In this document: positions 11,789-22,142 of the stretch, one piece after another | Position numbering within the stretch: the stretch's first letter is position 1 | How the letters are laid out: each line of letters begins with the position of its first letter | Translations under genes and position numbers: made by a program | Assembly (NCBI GenBank): GCA_016709665.1 | Contig: JADJMI010000027.1 | Coordinates: 186,001 to 250,000 of the forward strand | DNA: 64,000 nt | Origin: Betaproteobacteria bacterium | GTDB lineage: Bacteria > Pseudomonadota > Gammaproteobacteria > Burkholderiales > Usitatibacteraceae | Direction: 5' to 3' | Notes under the pieces: model-generated | Told to the model about the DNA's origin: nothing | The model's database searches: none | The model's input: the letters and a program-made list of their open reading frames with translations, nothing else

Positions 11789-11823
11789 CAACGAATCCCG
11801 GGGTTTGTGCTAGCATCCCCGCC

Positions 11824-12558
11824 ATGTCGAAGCCGCTGCCGACGCCGGCCTTCCGGCCCCTCTACGAGCAGATCAAGATCCTCCTCACCCAGAGCCTGGT
11901 GGCCGGGGAGTGGAAGCCGGGTGAGGCCATTCCCTCGGAGATCGAACTGGCCGGCCGCTTCCGCGTGAGCCAGGGCACGGTTCGCAAGGCCATCGACGAG
12001 CTCGCCTCGGAGCACATCCTCGTGCGCCGCCAGGGCAAGGGCACCTACGTCGCCTCCCACAGCGAGCCGTCCTACCAGTACCGGTTCCTGCGGGTGATGC
12101 CGGACACCGGCGAGAAGCTGCATCCGCACACCGTGTTCGTGGACCTGCGCAAGGGCAAGGCGAGCGCGGAGGTCGCGCGCGCGCTCGGCCTGAAGGCCGG
12201 CTCGCCCGTCCACGTCGTGAAGCGCGTGCTCCAGTTCCGCGGCCGCCCCGTCATCCTGGACGAGATGGTCCTCGCGGCCGGGCGCTTCCCCGGCCTCACC
12301 ATGGCGAGGCTGGAGGAATACAAGGGTTCCATGTACAGCTTCTACGAGGCCGTCTACGGACTGCGCATGATCCGCGCCGAGGAGCGCCTGACGGCGGTCG
12401 CGGCCGAGGAGCCGGCGGCGGGCCTGCTGAAGGTGAAGCCGGGCACGCCGCTGCTTTGCGTCGATCGCATCGCCTACACCTACGGCGACGCCCCGGTGGA
12501 ATGGCGCCGCGGCCTGTGCCTCACCGACGGATTTTCCTACACGAACGAGCTGGCATGA
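11824..12558 (+). CDS. GntR-family regulator, HutC subfamily (UTRA domain)
   Basis: This is a 244-residue DNA-binding regulator. The winged helix-turn-helix occupies about residues 10-80, with IPSEIELAGRFRVSQGTVRK and LVRRQGKGTYVA. The rest is a UTRA ligand-binding domain (about 95-240), the HutC-type effector domain. It stands between the divergent CitE-MaoC-prp-acn operon and the sdh operon, so it probably adjusts both to a TCA or propionate-pathway metabolite; this is inference from position. The ATG was chosen because the upstream in-frame sequence contains the operator. Confidence 0.88.
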   Translation: MSKPLPTPAFRPLYEQIKILLTQSLVAGEWKPGEAIPSEIELAGRFRVSQGTVRKAIDELASEHILVRRQGKGTYVASHSEPSYQYRFLRVMPDTGEKLHPHTVFVDLRKGKASAEVARALGLKAGSPVHVVKRVLQFRGRPVILDEMVLAAGRFPGLTMARLEEYKGSMYSFYEAVYGLRMIRAEERLTAVAAEEPAAGLLKVKPGTPLLCVDRIAYTYGDAPVEWRRGLCLTDGFSYTNELA

Positions 12559-12584
12559 ACCTGACAGGCCCCTCGCGGCGCGTT

Positions 12585-12615
12585 TTGTGCGGCGCACACT
12601 TTTCCACGGTAGAAT
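12585..12615 (+). promoter_or_regulatory. Promoter of the sdh-gltA-odh operon
   Basis: TTGTGC (12585-12590) and TAGAAT (12610-12615) are 19 bases apart in the gap before sdhC. A short inverted repeat, TGTGC-GGC-GCACA (12586-12598), overlaps the -35 box and could bind a regulator. The leader to sdhC would be about 80 bases. The form GGTAGAAT recurs at 29.1 and 54.5 kb. Confidence 0.5.
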
Positions 12616-12703
12616 CGCCCGGCTTCCGCACCGGCCGGACCGAGTTCCCGCATCCCGTCCCGGTAAGCCCCCTGCGTGCCGCCATGCAACCAGGACAACA
12701 ATC

Positions 12704-13090
12704 ATGAAGCCCGCGAAACCGCAGCGTCCGAAGTACTACGATCTCAACCTCGCGAACCTCCCGGCTCCCGGGCTCGCGTCGATCTTCCACCGCATCTCCG
12801 GCGCGCTGCTCTTCCTGCCGGTGATCCCCGCGCTCCTCTACCTCATGCAGGCGACGCTCGGTTCCGAGGCCGGCTACCTGCAATGGCGCGGCGTGCTCGC
12901 GATGCCGGCGGTGAAGTTCGTCCTCCTCGGGTTCGCCTGGCTCTACGCGCACCACTTCTTCGCGGGCATCCGCTACCTGCTGCTCGACCTGCACTGGGGC
13001 ATCGGCAAGGAGCAGGCGCGGGCCTCGGCGAAGCTCGTCTTCGTGCTGGGCGCGCTCGTCACGGCCCTCGTGGCCTGGAGGGCCTGGTAA
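12704..13090 (+). CDS. sdhC: Succinate dehydrogenase cytochrome b556 subunit
   Basis: SdhC is a membrane anchor of complex II that binds haem b and ubiquinone. The 128-residue protein has three hydrophobic segments. SIFHRISG near residue 27 carries the Ser and Arg of the quinone site, and AHHFFAGIRYLLLDL near residue 85 supplies the likely haem-ligand His. The RPKYYDLN N terminus is the form usual in betaproteobacteria. It overlaps sdhD by one base (TAATG), so the two are translationally coupled. Confidence 0.95.
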   Translation: MKPAKPQRPKYYDLNLANLPAPGLASIFHRISGALLFLPVIPALLYLMQATLGSEAGYLQWRGVLAMPAVKFVLLGFAWLYAHHFFAGIRYLLLDLHWGIGKEQARASAKLVFVLGALVTALVAWRAW

Positions 13091-13440
13091 TGGCCTCCTT
13101 CAAGCTCCCCGTCGGCGCGCACTACGGCCTCGCGGCCTGGCTCATGCAGCGCCTCACCGCCGTCGTCATGGTGGCGTACACGCTGCTCCTCGCGGGCATC
13201 CTGCTGTGGTGCCCGCCGGCGAACTACGCGGACTGGAAGGGACTTTTCTCCGGTTCCTTCGTGCGCCTGGCCACGATGCTCTTCTTCCTCGCGCTCCTCT
13301 ACCACGCGTGGGTGGGCATTCGCGACATCGTGATGGACTACGTGAAGCCGACGGGCCTTCGCCTGCTGCTGCAGTCGCTGGTGGGCACCGCGCTCGTGTT
13401 CTACCTCGTGTGGTCCGTCTCCATCCTCTGGGGCAGGTAA
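13090..13440 (+). CDS. sdhD: Succinate dehydrogenase membrane anchor subunit
   Basis: SdhD pairs with SdhC to anchor the SdhAB catalytic dimer in the inner membrane and complete the haem and quinone sites. The 116-residue sequence has three membrane helices. GAHYGLAAWLMQRLTAVVM at the N terminus and LLYHAWVGIRDIVMDYVK, with the conserved His and the Asp-Tyr pair, are diagnostic. The start codon shares a base with the sdhC stop. Confidence 0.93.
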   Translation: MASFKLPVGAHYGLAAWLMQRLTAVVMVAYTLLLAGILLWCPPANYADWKGLFSGSFVRLATMLFFLALLYHAWVGIRDIVMDYVKPTGLRLLLQSLVGTALVFYLVWSVSILWGR

Positions 13441-13444
13441 CGCC

Positions 13445-15196
13445 ATGGCACTTTCCATCCGCAAGTTCGACGTCGTGATCGTGGGGGCCGGCGGTTCGGG
13501 CCTGCGCGCGGCGCTCGAGCTCTCGTCCGCCGGCCTCAAGGTCGCGGTCCTCTCCAAGGTCTTTCCGACGCGATCGCACACCGTGGCGGCGCAAGGCGGC
13601 GTGGGCGCCGCCCTGGGAAACATGGGCGAGGACAGCTGGCAATGGCACATGTACGACACCATCAAGGGGTCGGACTGGCTGGGCGACCAGGACGCGATCG
13701 AGTTCATGTGCCGCACGGCGCCCGAGGTGGTGATCGAGCTCGAGCATTTCGGCATGCCCTTCGACCGCAACGACAACGGCACCATCTACCAGCGGCCTTT
13801 CGGCGGGCATTCGGCCAACTTCGGCGAGAAACCGGTGCAAAGGAGCTGCTGCGCGGCCGACCGTACCGGGCACGCGATGCTGCACGCGCTCTACCAGCGC
13901 AACGTGTACGCCCGCACGCAGTTCTTCGTCGAATGGATGGCCCTCGACCTGGTGCGCGACGCCGAGGGCGCCGTCCTGGGCGTCACCGCCCTCGAGATGG
14001 AGACGGGGCAGGTGGTCCTGTTCCACGCCAAGGCGACGCTCTTCGCCACGGGCGGCGGCGGGCGGATCTTCCATTCCTCGACCAACGCGTTCATCAACAC
14101 CGGCGACGGCGTCGGCATGGCGGCGCGCGCCGGCATCCCGCTCGAGGACATGGAGTTCTGGCAGTTCCACCCGACCGGCGTCGCGGGCGCGGGCGTCCTC
14201 ATCACCGAGGGCGTGCGCGGGGAGGGCGGCATTCTCCTCAACAAGAACGGCGAGCGTTTCATGGAGCGCTACGCGCCCACGATGAAGGATCTCGCCTCGC
14301 GCGACGTCGTCTCCCGGGCCATGGCCACCGAGATCAAGGAAGGCCGCGGTGCCGGCGAGCACGCGGACCACATCCTGCTCAAGCTCGATCACCTGGGGCC
14401 CGAGGTGATCGACAAGCGCCTGCCCGGCATCCGCGAGATCGCGATCAAGTTCGCCAACGTGGACCCGATCAAGGAGCCGATCCCCGTCGTGCCGACCTGC
14501 CACTACCAGATGGGCGGCATCCCGACCAACTACCGCGGCGAGGTGATCGTTCCCGAAGGCGGCGCGGTGCCCGGCTTCTACGCGGCCGGCGAATGCGGCT
14601 GCGCCTCGATCCACGGCGCCAACCGCCTGGGCACGAACTCGCTCACCGACCTGCTGGTGATGGGCCGAAGCGCCGGCATGAGCGTGCTCGAGTACCTGAA
14701 GGGCCACGGCTCGCACCGGCCGCTGCCGAACGACGCCGGCGAGAACGCGCTCGCGCGCCTGGCGCGCCTCGACGGCCAGCAGGGCGGCGAGGACGTGAAC
14801 GAGGTCCGCGGGGAGATCCAGCGCACCATGCAGGCGCACTGCGGCGTCTTCCGCTTCCCGGACATGCTCGCGCAGGGCGTGGAGAAGATCCGCGCGCTCG
14901 AGGGCCGCATGGCCCGCACCGGCATCAAGGACAAGTCGATGGTGTTCAACACGGCGCGCATCGAGGCGCTGGAACTGGACAACATCTACGAGACGGCCCG
15001 CGCCACCATGGTGTGCGCGCAGGCGCGCGAGGAGAGCCGCGGCGCCCACGACCGCGCGGACTTCCCGAAGCGCGACGACGAGAAGTGGCTCAAGCACTCG
15101 CTCTGGTACAAGGCCGGCGACCGTCTCGCCTACAAGGCCGTGAACCTGAAGCCGCTCACCGTCGAGTCGATCGAACCCAAGGCGCGCGTCTACTAG
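13445..15196 (+). CDS. sdhA: Succinate dehydrogenase flavoprotein subunit
   Basis: SdhA oxidises succinate to fumarate with covalently bound FAD. The 583-residue length is standard. The dinucleotide fold is VIVGAGGSGLRAALEL (about 10-25), the FAD-linked His is residue 45 in RSHTVAAQGG, substrate-binding HPTG lies near residue 241, and PTCHYQMGGIPTNYRG near residue 350 contributes active-site residues. The C-terminal KHSLWYKAGDRLAYKAVNL is typical. It starts 5 bases after sdhD. Confidence 0.98.
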   Translation: MALSIRKFDVVIVGAGGSGLRAALELSSAGLKVAVLSKVFPTRSHTVAAQGGVGAALGNMGEDSWQWHMYDTIKGSDWLGDQDAIEFMCRTAPEVVIELEHFGMPFDRNDNGTIYQRPFGGHSANFGEKPVQRSCCAADRTGHAMLHALYQRNVYARTQFFVEWMALDLVRDAEGAVLGVTALEMETGQVVLFHAKATLFATGGGGRIFHSSTNAFINTGDGVGMAARAGIPLEDMEFWQFHPTGVAGAGVLITEGVRGEGGILLNKNGERFMERYAPTMKDLASRDVVSRAMATEIKEGRGAGEHADHILLKLDHLGPEVIDKRLPGIREIAIKFANVDPIKEPIPVVPTCHYQMGGIPTNYRGEVIVPEGGAVPGFYAAGECGCASIHGANRLGTNSLTDLLVMGRSAGMSVLEYLKGHGSHRPLPNDAGENALARLARLDGQQGGEDVNEVRGEIQRTMQAHCGVFRFPDMLAQGVEKIRALEGRMARTGIKDKSMVFNTARIEALELDNIYETARATMVCAQAREESRGAHDRADFPKRDDEKWLKHSLWYKAGDRLAYKAVNLKPLTVESIEPKARVY

Positions 15197-15218
15197 CGCC
15201 TTAGCCCCGAGGAAAGCC

Positions 15219-15914
15219 ATGAAGTTCCGCATACAGCGCTACGACCCGGACAAGGACGCGAAGCCGTACTTCCAGGACTACGACGTCGCGATGGGGCCGT
15301 CCGACCGGATGCTCCTCGACGGCCTGGTGCGCATCAAGACCATCGACGACACCCTGAGCCTGCGCCGCTCCTGCCGCGAGGGCGTGTGCGGCTCCGACGC
15401 GATGAACATCAACGGCAAGAACGGCCTCGCGTGCGTGACCAAGCTCGCCGACCTGAAGGAACCGGTCGTCATCAAGGCGCTTCCGGGGCTGCCGATCATC
15501 CGCGACCTGATCGTCGACATGACGCAGTTCTTCGACCAGTACCACTCGGTCAAGCCCTACGTGATCAACCATTCGCCGCCCCCGGAGAAGGAACGGCTGC
15601 AGTCGCCCGCCGAGCGCGCGGAACTCGACGGCCTCTACGAGTGCATCCTGTGCGCCTGCTGCTCCACCTCGTGCCCGTCCTTCTGGTGGAACCCGGACAA
15701 GTTCGTCGGGCCCGCCGGGCTCCTCAACGCCTACCGATTCATCGCCGACACGCGCGACGAGGCCCTGAACGAGCGCCTCGACAACCTCGAGGATCCGTAC
15801 CGTCTCTTCCGCTGCCACACGATCATGAACTGCGTCGACGTCTGCCCCAAGGGCCTCAACCCCACGCTCGCCATCGGCAAGATCAAGGAGCTGATGGTCC
15901 GGCGGGCGGTCTAG
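15219..15914 (+). CDS. sdhB: Succinate dehydrogenase iron-sulfur subunit
   Basis: SdhB passes electrons from FAD to quinone through three clusters. The 231-residue protein shows the [2Fe-2S] motif SCREGVCGSDAMNINGKNG (about 55-75) and the two C-terminal cluster motifs CILCACCSTSCPSFWW and CHTIMNCVDVCPKGLNP. GAGGAAAG precedes the ATG. It continues the sdhCDAB operon. Confidence 0.98.
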   Translation: MKFRIQRYDPDKDAKPYFQDYDVAMGPSDRMLLDGLVRIKTIDDTLSLRRSCREGVCGSDAMNINGKNGLACVTKLADLKEPVVIKALPGLPIIRDLIVDMTQFFDQYHSVKPYVINHSPPPEKERLQSPAERAELDGLYECILCACCSTSCPSFWWNPDKFVGPAGLLNAYRFIADTRDEALNERLDNLEDPYRLFRCHTIMNCVDVCPKGLNPTLAIGKIKELMVRRAV

Positions 15915-15925
15915 GGGAGGGGGTC

Positions 15926-16171
15926 ATGCCGTTGGACGGGCGGGAGCGCGAGCGGCTGCGCTGGCGGAGCCGCCGGGGCCTCCTGGAACTGGACCTGGTC
16001 CTGCAACGATTCTGGTCGCCGCCGGGCCCGGATCTTGACGAGGCTCAAGGGCGGGCGCTCGCAAGGCTGCTCGCGATGCCCGACAATGACCTGCTCGATC
16101 TCGTCATGGATCGCGTCCCCAACGCCGATCCGGCGCTCGAGCAGGTGCTGGTCCGATTGAAGGCCGCCTGA
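15926..16171 (+). CDS. sdhE: FAD assembly factor SdhE (YgfY/CptB family)
   Basis: SdhE promotes covalent flavinylation of SdhA. The product is 81 residues, usual for the family. LRWRSRRGLLELDLVLQRFW corresponds to the conserved RGxxELD region of SdhE, including the Arg-Gly and Glu residues needed for function in characterised members. Its position between sdhB and gltA is standard in betaproteobacteria. GGGAGG stands 8 bases before the ATG. Confidence 0.92.
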   Translation: MPLDGRERERLRWRSRRGLLELDLVLQRFWSPPGPDLDEAQGRALARLLAMPDNDLLDLVMDRVPNADPALEQVLVRLKAA

Positions 16172-16204
16172 CGGCGGCGCTACCCAGGAGGCGAAAGGCT
16201 CACC

Positions 16205-17512
16205 ATGGACAACAAGGGCAAGGCGGTACTCTCCTACGGCGACGGCAAGACGCTGGAAATGCCGGTCTACGGCGGCACGATCGGCCCGGACGTGATCGAC
16301 ATCCGGGCGCTCTACGGCAAGACCGGGATGTTCACCTACGATCCGGGTTTCCTGTCGACCGCCAGCTGCGCCTCGAAGATCACCTACATCGACGGCGACG
16401 CGGGCGTGCTCCTGTACCGCGGCTACCCGATCGAGCAGCTCGCCACGCACTGCGATTTCCTGGAGGTGTGCTACCTGCTCCTCAACGGGGAATTGCCGAA
16501 CGCGGAACAGAAGAAGTCCTTCGACTGGACGGTCGCCCGCCACACCATGGTGCACGAGCAGCTCGCGCGGCTCTTCCAGGGCTTCCGCCGCGACTCGCAC
16601 CCGATGGCGGTGATGGTGGGCGTGGTGGGCGCGCTGTCGGCCTTCTACCACGACTCGCTCGACATCGCGAACCCCTCCCACCGCGAGATCTCGGCCTTTC
16701 GCCTCATCGCGAAGCTGCCGACCATCGTGGCCATGGCCTACAAGTACTCGATCGGCCAGCCCTTCATGTACCCCAAGAACAACCTCGACTACAGCTCGAA
16801 CTTCATGCGCATGATGTTCGGCGTGCCGGCCGAGGAGTACGAGGTGAACCCCGTCCTCGTGCGCGCGCTCGACCGAATCCTGATCCTGCACGCGGACCAC
16901 GAGCAGAACGCCTCCACGTCCACGGTGCGCCTGGCCGGCTCGTCCGGCGCGAACCCCTTCGCCTGCATCGCCTCCGGCATCGCCTGCCTGTGGGGCCCGG
17001 CGCACGGCGGGGCCAACGAGGCGGCCCTGCAGATGCTGCTCGACCTCCAGAAGGAGGGCGGCGTCGAGAAGGTGAGCGAATTCGTGAAGAAGGTGAAGGA
17101 CAAGAATTCGGGCGTGAAGCTGATGGGGTTCGGCCACCGCGTCTACAAGAACTACGACCCGCGCGCCAAGCTCATGCAGGAGACCTGCCGCGAGGTGCTC
17201 GACGAGCTGGGCCTGCACAACGACCCGCTCTTCAAGCTCGCGATGGCCCTGGAGAAGGTGGCCCTCGAGGACGAGTACTTCGTCTCCCGCAAGCTCTACC
17301 CGAACGTGGACTTCTACTCCGGCATCGTCCAGCGCGCGCTGGGCATCCCGGTGTCGATGTTCACCTGCATCTTCTCGCTCGCGCGCACGGTCGGCTGGAT
17401 CGCGCAGTGGAACGAGATGATCTCGGATCCCGAGCAGAAGATCGGCCGCCCGCGCCAGCTCTACAACGGGGCGGTGAAGCGCGACGTGCCCCCGATGGCG
17501 ACGCGCGGCTAG
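16205..17512 (+). CDS. gltA: Citrate synthase, hexameric proteobacterial type
   Basis: GltA condenses acetyl-CoA and oxaloacetate. At 435 residues it has the longer form with an N-terminal domain. Catalytic residues lie at about His266 ([10 protein letters not shown]), His311 ([14 protein letters not shown]) and Asp369 (YPNVDFYSG). GNPLL-like elements of methylcitrate synthases are absent, in line with prpC being separate. The ATG follows an AGGAGGCGAAAGG ribosome-binding region. It lies between sdhE and odhA in the same operon. Confidence 0.97.
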   Translation: MDNKGKAVLSYGDGKTLEMPVYGGTIGPDVIDIRALYGKTGMFTYDPGFLSTASCASKITYIDGDAGVLLYRGYPIEQLATHCDFLEVCYLLLNGELPNAEQKKSFDWTVARHTMVHEQLARLFQGFRRDSHPMAVMVGVVGALSAFYHDSLDIANPSHREISAFRLIAKLPTIVAMAYKYSIGQPFMYPKNNLDYSSNFMRMMFGVPAEEYEVNPVLVRALDRILILHADHEQNASTSTVRLAGSSGANPFACIASGIACLWGPAHGGANEAALQMLLDLQKEGGVEKVSEFVKKVKDKNSGVKLMGFGHRVYKNYDPRAKLMQETCREVLDELGLHNDPLFKLAMALEKVALEDEYFVSRKLYPNVDFYSGIVQRALGIPVSMFTCIFSLARTVGWIAQWNEMISDPEQKIGRPRQLYNGAVKRDVPPMATRG

Positions 17513-17554
17513 CGGCCGCGCCCACCCGCCCCAACCCGACCGAGGTTCTCACCG

Positions 17555-20422
17555 ATGTCCAGCGTCATGAAGCAGTTCGAAGCCTCCTCCGCGCTCTACG
17601 GCGCGAATGCGCCGTTCGTGGAGGAACTCTACGAGCGCTACCTCCAGGACCCGGCTTCCGTGGCCCCGGAGTGGCGCGCGCAGTTCGACGCGTGGCAGGG
17701 CAACGGGCAGGGCACCGACGTCGCCCACACCCCGGTGATCGAGGCGTTCGCGCAGGCCGCGCGCCTCGGTCCCCGGGCCGCCGCCCCGGCGGCGAGCCTT
17801 TCGGCGATCGACCTCGAGCACGAGGACAAGCAGGCCAAGGTGCTCATGTTCATCCGGGCCCATCGCACGACGGGCTCGACCTATTCGCAGCTCGACCCGC
17901 TGCAGCGCATGGACAAGCAGCCCGTGCCGGAGCTCGAGCTCGAATCCTACGGGCTGGGCCCGCAGGACCTCGACGCCGAGTTCTCGATGGGCTCGTTCGG
18001 CAACCGGCGCGAGCGCCGCACGCTGCGCGAGATCGTGGACATGGTGCGCAAGACGTATTGCGGCACCATCGGCGTCGAGTACATGTACCTGTCGTCGATG
18101 GAGGAGAAGCGCTGGCTGCGCGAGCGCTTCGAGGGCACGCTTTCCACGCCCAGCCTGAACGAGCGCCAGAAGCGCTTCCTCCTGGAGCGCATCACGGCCT
18201 CGGAAGTGCTCGAGCGCTACCTGCACACCCGTTATGTCGGCCAGAAGCGCTTCTCCGGCGAAGGCGGCGAGAGCCTGGTGCCCATGCTCGACATCATCAT
18301 CGAGGAAGGCGGCGCCCAGGGCCTGAAGGAAGTCGTGATCGGCATGGCGCACCGCGGCCGGCTGAACGTCCTGGTGAACAACCTGGGCAAGATCCCGGCC
18401 GATCTCTTCTCGGAGTTCGAGGGCAAGAAGGCCGCCGAGCTCGCCTCGGGGGACGTGAAGTACCACCAGGGCTTCTCCTCGGACATCCAGACGCCCGGCG
18501 GCACCGTCCACCTCACGCTCGCCTTCAATCCCTCGCACCTGGAGATCGTGAACCCGGTGGTCGAGGGGTCCGTCCGGGCCCGCCAGCACCGCCGCGGCGA
18601 CACGAAGGGCGACCAGGTGCTGCCGCTGCTCATCCACGGCGACGCCGCCTTCGCCGGGCAGGGCGTGGTGATGGAGACGCTCGCGCTTTCCCAGACGCGG
18701 GGCTACAGGACCGGCGGCACGATCCACGTGGTGGTGAACAACCAGATCGGCTTCACCACGTCCGACACGCGCGACACGCGTTCCTCGCTCTACTGCACGG
18801 GCATCGCCAAGATGATCGAGGCGCCCGTCTTCCACGTGAACGGCGACGATCCCGAGGCCGTCGCGATGGTGGCGAAGATCGCGCTCGACTACCGCACGAC
18901 GTACAAGAAGGACGTCGTGATCGACATGGTGTGCTTCCGGCGCCTGGGCCACAACGAGCAGGACGAGCCCTTCGTCACGCAGCCCCTCATGTACAAGAAG
19001 ATCGCGCAGCACCCGGGCACCCGCAAGCTCTACGCGGACAAGCTCGAGAAGGAAGGCATCACCGCACCCGGATTCGCCGACGAGCTGGTCACGAGCTTCC
19101 GGGCGAAGCTCGACGAGGGCAAGCCCCTCAACCCGAAGATCCTCTACGGCCTGCGCCCCGCGCTCGCGGTCGACTGGGCGCCGTACATGGGCGTCGAGTG
19201 GCGCCGCGCGGCCAACACCTCGGTGCCGATGGATCGCCTGAAGCACCTGGCCCAGCGCCTCACGGACATCCCGCCCAACTTCAAGCTGCACCCGACGGTC
19301 GAACGCATGCTCGCGGCGCGCCGCGAGATGGGCAACGGCAAGCTTTCGCTCGACTGGGGCATGGCGGAGAACCTCGCCTACGCCTCGCTCGTCGACGAAG
19401 GCCACCCGGTGCGCCTTTCGGGCCAGGACTGCGGCCGGGGTACCTTCGCCCACCGCCACGCCGTGCTGCACGACCAGAATCGCGAGAAATGGGATTCGGG
19501 CACCTACCTGCCGCTGCAGCACATCCGGTCGGGCCAGGCCAATTTCCTGGTGATCGACTCGCTCCTTTCCGAGGAGGCGGTGCTCGGCTTCGAGTACGGC
19601 TACGCGACGGCGCACCCGTTCGAGCTGGTCCTCTGGGAAGCGCAGTTCGGCGACTTCGCCAACGGCGCCCAGGTGGTGATCGACCAGTTCATCGCCTCGG
19701 GCGAGGCCAAGTGGGGGCGCCTCTGCGGCCTCACGATGCTCCTGCCCCACGGATACGAGGGGCAGGGTCCCGAGCATTCCTCGGCGCGCCTGGAGCGCTA
19801 CCTGCAGCTTTGCGCGGAACACAACATCCAGGTGGTGGTGCCGTCGACCCCCGCGCAGTTCTTCCACATGCTGCGCCGGCAAATCATCCGCCCGATGAGA
19901 AAGCCCCTCATCGTGATGACGCCCAAGAGCCTGCTTCGCCGCAAGGAGTCCTCGTCGCCCCTCGAGGATCTCGCCACCGGCGGCTTCCAGTGCGTGATCC
20001 CCGATCCCGCGAAGCCCGCCCCGAAGAAGGTGAAGCGCATCGTGTTCTGCTCGGGCAAGGTGTACTTCGACATCGCCGCGGAGCGCGACAAGCGCGCCCT
20101 CGAGGAGGTCGCGATCGTGCGCATCGAGCAGCTCTACCCGTTCCCGCACGAGGATTTCCAGGCGCAGATCGACCTCTACCCGAACGCGAAGAGCATCGTC
20201 TGGGCCCAGGAAGAGCCCGCCAACCAGGGCGCGTGGCACCGCATCCAGCATTACCTGGCCGAGCACCTGAGGCCCGACCAGGCCCTGACGGCGGCGCAGC
20301 GCAAGTCGTCCGCCTCGCCGGCGGTGGGCTATCTGGCCCTGCACAACCAGCAGCAGAAGGAAATCATCGACGCGGCCCTCACGATCGAAGCCACGACGTC
20401 CAACAAGAAGGCCGCCGCCTGA
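17555..20422 (+). CDS. odhA: 2-oxoglutarate dehydrogenase E1 component
   Basis: E1o decarboxylates 2-oxoglutarate with thiamine diphosphate and transfers the succinyl group to E2. The 955-residue protein begins with the short E2-binding segment ([20 protein letters not shown]), followed by the TPP-binding half with [17 protein letters not shown] near residue 265 and [20 protein letters not shown] near residue 430, and the transketolase-like half with GHEYG-type residues and [20 protein letters not shown] near residue 728. It sits 42 bases behind gltA. Confidence 0.97.
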   Translation: MSSVMKQFEASSALYGANAPFVEELYERYLQDPASVAPEWRAQFDAWQGNGQGTDVAHTPVIEAFAQAARLGPRAAAPAASLSAIDLEHEDKQAKVLMFIRAHRTTGSTYSQLDPLQRMDKQPVPELELESYGLGPQDLDAEFSMGSFGNRRERRTLREIVDMVRKTYCGTIGVEYMYLSSMEEKRWLRERFEGTLSTPSLNERQKRFLLERITASEVLERYLHTRYVGQKRFSGEGGESLVPMLDIIIEEGGAQGLKEVVIGMAHRGRLNVLVNNLGKIPADLFSEFEGKKAAELASGDVKYHQGFSSDIQTPGGTVHLTLAFNPSHLEIVNPVVEGSVRARQHRRGDTKGDQVLPLLIHGDAAFAGQGVVMETLALSQTRGYRTGGTIHVVVNNQIGFTTSDTRDTRSSLYCTGIAKMIEAPVFHVNGDDPEAVAMVAKIALDYRTTYKKDVVIDMVCFRRLGHNEQDEPFVTQPLMYKKIAQHPGTRKLYADKLEKEGITAPGFADELVTSFRAKLDEGKPLNPKILYGLRPALAVDWAPYMGVEWRRAANTSVPMDRLKHLAQRLTDIPPNFKLHPTVERMLAARREMGNGKLSLDWGMAENLAYASLVDEGHPVRLSGQDCGRGTFAHRHAVLHDQNREKWDSGTYLPLQHIRSGQANFLVIDSLLSEEAVLGFEYGYATAHPFELVLWEAQFGDFANGAQVVIDQFIASGEAKWGRLCGLTMLLPHGYEGQGPEHSSARLERYLQLCAEHNIQVVVPSTPAQFFHMLRRQIIRPMRKPLIVMTPKSLLRRKESSSPLEDLATGGFQCVIPDPAKPAPKKVKRIVFCSGKVYFDIAAERDKRALEEVAIVRIEQLYPFPHEDFQAQIDLYPNAKSIVWAQEEPANQGAWHRIQHYLAEHLRPDQALTAAQRKSSASPAVGYLALHNQQQKEIIDAALTIEATTSNKKAAA

Positions 20423-20459
20423 CGCTTCCCGGCGCGGCGCCACAGGGGAAGGAACCGCC

Positions 20460-21662
20460 ATGCAAGTCGAAGTGAAAGTCCCGCAGCTCTCGGAAAGCGT
20501 CTCGGAGGCGACGCTCGTCGCCTGGCACAGGAAGGTCGGCGACGCGGTGAAGCGCGACGAGAACCTCATCGACATCGAGACCGACAAGGTCGTGATGGAA
20601 CTGCCGGCGCCCGCCGATGGCGTCATCGCGAAGATCGTGAAGGAGGGCGGCTCGCTCGTCGCCTCCGGCGAGGTGATCGCGGTGATCGACACGGAGGCCA
20701 AGGCCGCCGCCGCGCCGGCCACCGACCCGGCCGCTGCCGCCAAGGCCGCCGCCAAGGCCCCTTCGGCCGGTTCGAACGCGCCATCGCCTTCAGCCGCCAA
20801 GCTGGCCGCCGAGAAGGGTATCGACCCGGCGACCGTCGCCGGATCGGGCCGCGACGGTCGCGTGACCAAGGGCGATGTCCTTTCCGCCGGCAGCGCACCC
20901 GCGGCCCCGGCCCCGGTCGCCGCGAAGCCCTCGGCGCCCGCCGCACCCATTCCGGCCGGCAGCCGCCCGGAGCAGCGCGTGCCCATGACGCGCCTTCGCG
21001 CCCGGGTGGCCGAGCGCCTCGTGCAGTCGCAGTCGACCGCCGCCATCCTCACCACGTTCAACGAGGTGAACATGGCGCCGGTGATGGACCTTCGCAACCG
21101 GTACAAGGACAAGTTCGAGAAGGAGCACGGCGTGAAGCTCGGCTTCATGTCGTTCTTCGTGAAGGCCGCGGTGCACGCCCTGCGCAAGTACCCGGTCGTC
21201 AACGCCAGCATCGACGGCACCGACATCGTCTACCACGGCTACTTCGACATCGGCATCGCCGTGGGCAGCGAGCGCGGCCTCGTCGTGCCCATCCTGCGCA
21301 ACGCGGACCGGATGACCATCGCCGACATCGAGAAGGCCATCGCGGACTTCGGCAAGCGCGCCAAGGACGGCAAGATCACCCTCGAGGAGCTCACCGGCGG
21401 CACTTTCTCCATTTCCAACGGCGGGGTCTTCGGCTCGATGCTCTCGACGCCGATCATCAACCCGCCGCAGAGCGCCATCCTGGGCGTGCACGCCACCAAG
21501 GAGCGCGCGGTCGTCGAGAACGGCCAGGTCGTCGTGCGGCCGATGAACTACCTGGCGCTCTCCTACGACCACCGGATCATCGACGGGCGCGAAGCGGTGC
21601 TTTCGCTCGTGGCGATCAAGGAAGCGCTGGAAGACCCGGCGCGCCTGCTGCTGGACGTCTAG
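20460..21662 (+). CDS. odhB: 2-oxoglutarate dehydrogenase E2 (dihydrolipoamide succinyltransferase)
   Basis: E2o forms the core of the complex and makes succinyl-CoA. Domains in order: one lipoyl domain with lipoyl-Lys43 ([13 protein letters not shown]); an Ala/Pro-rich linker (about 80-108); the E1/E3-binding domain ([20 protein letters not shown], about 110-145); a second linker; and the catalytic domain ending [13 protein letters not shown], with the active His and Asp. The 400-residue length is normal. GGGGAAGGAA precedes the ATG. Confidence 0.97.
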   Translation: MQVEVKVPQLSESVSEATLVAWHRKVGDAVKRDENLIDIETDKVVMELPAPADGVIAKIVKEGGSLVASGEVIAVIDTEAKAAAAPATDPAAAAKAAAKAPSAGSNAPSPSAAKLAAEKGIDPATVAGSGRDGRVTKGDVLSAGSAPAAPAPVAAKPSAPAAPIPAGSRPEQRVPMTRLRARVAERLVQSQSTAAILTTFNEVNMAPVMDLRNRYKDKFEKEHGVKLGFMSFFVKAAVHALRKYPVVNASIDGTDIVYHGYFDIGIAVGSERGLVVPILRNADRMTIADIEKAIADFGKRAKDGKITLEELTGGTFSISNGGVFGSMLSTPIINPPQSAILGVHATKERAVVENGQVVVRPMNYLALSYDHRIIDGREAVLSLVAIKEALEDPARLLLDV

Positions 21663-21676
21663 GAAGGCCGCCGGGC

Positions 21677-21976
21677 TTGGCGCGCCGCAAGGCGAAGGCG
21701 AAATGGAAGGCCACGGACGTCCTGAGAAGGGCCTTCTTCTTCGTGCTGGGGTCGTTGCTCGTGGGGTTCCTCGCAGTGTTCCTCGAGCAGACCCTTCACG
21801 TCTACCTGCCGCGGCATTTCGCCGTGTCGCTCGCGGTGGGGATCGCCGTGGCCGCCACGTTCTGGCTGCTGGGGCTGCTCAAGCACCCGCCGATGTTCCT
21901 GAAGAACGTGCACCCGGTCGCGGCCGGGGTGTGCGCGGGGCTCGGGGTGCACATCGCGAGGTTCTGGCTTCGCTGA
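21677..21976 (+). CDS. Small two- to three-helix membrane protein, unknown function
   Basis: The product is 99 residues: a basic N terminus (MARRKAKAKWKATD) followed by hydrophobic segments at about 20-38, 48-65 and 78-95. It starts at TTG, supported by AGGAAGG nine bases upstream, and begins 14 bases after the odhB stop, so it is likely co-transcribed with odhB. I recognise no family. The positive N terminus suggests it faces the cytoplasm. Confidence 0.6.
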   Translation: MARRKAKAKWKATDVLRRAFFFVLGSLLVGFLAVFLEQTLHVYLPRHFAVSLAVGIAVAATFWLLGLLKHPPMFLKNVHPVAAGVCAGLGVHIARFWLR

Positions 21977-21989
21977 CGCGGGGCAAGCC

Positions 21990-22070
21990 GCTGGAACCGC
22001 GGATGAATGCAGATGAACCGTGGTTGCGAAGCACCGTCAAACCAAATCATGGTTGCGAAGCACCGTCCAA
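21990..22070. repeat. Degenerate GCAGATGAAC-family element with an 18-base direct repeat (copy 2)
   Basis: GCTGGAACCGCGGATGAATGCAG (21990 on, quoted in part) is a decayed left arm of the family. No matching right arm is present. Directly behind it TGGTTGCGAAGCACCGTC occurs twice, at 22021-22038 and 22050-22067, a 29-base period. The region fills the gap before lpd. Confidence 0.6.
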
Positions 22071-22142
22071 GCAGACAAGTGAACATAGACAATAATCCTG
22101 GCACTTGAGCCGGGATCCCATCCAGGAACAGGAATCGCACAC

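Noticed and set aside
13166..15232. Antisense open frame of 688 codons opposite sdhA
   Set aside because: sdhA is certain on the plus strand; the antisense product shows no family features.
16468..20475. 1,335-codon open frame on the plus strand across gltA and odhA
   Set aside because: It is a shadow in another frame of two certain genes; its product is Arg/Ala/Gly-rich with no domain. High G+C keeps such frames open.
22021..22067. Two-unit CRISPR array
   Set aside because: Only two copies with an 11-base gap, too short for spacers, and no cas genes.
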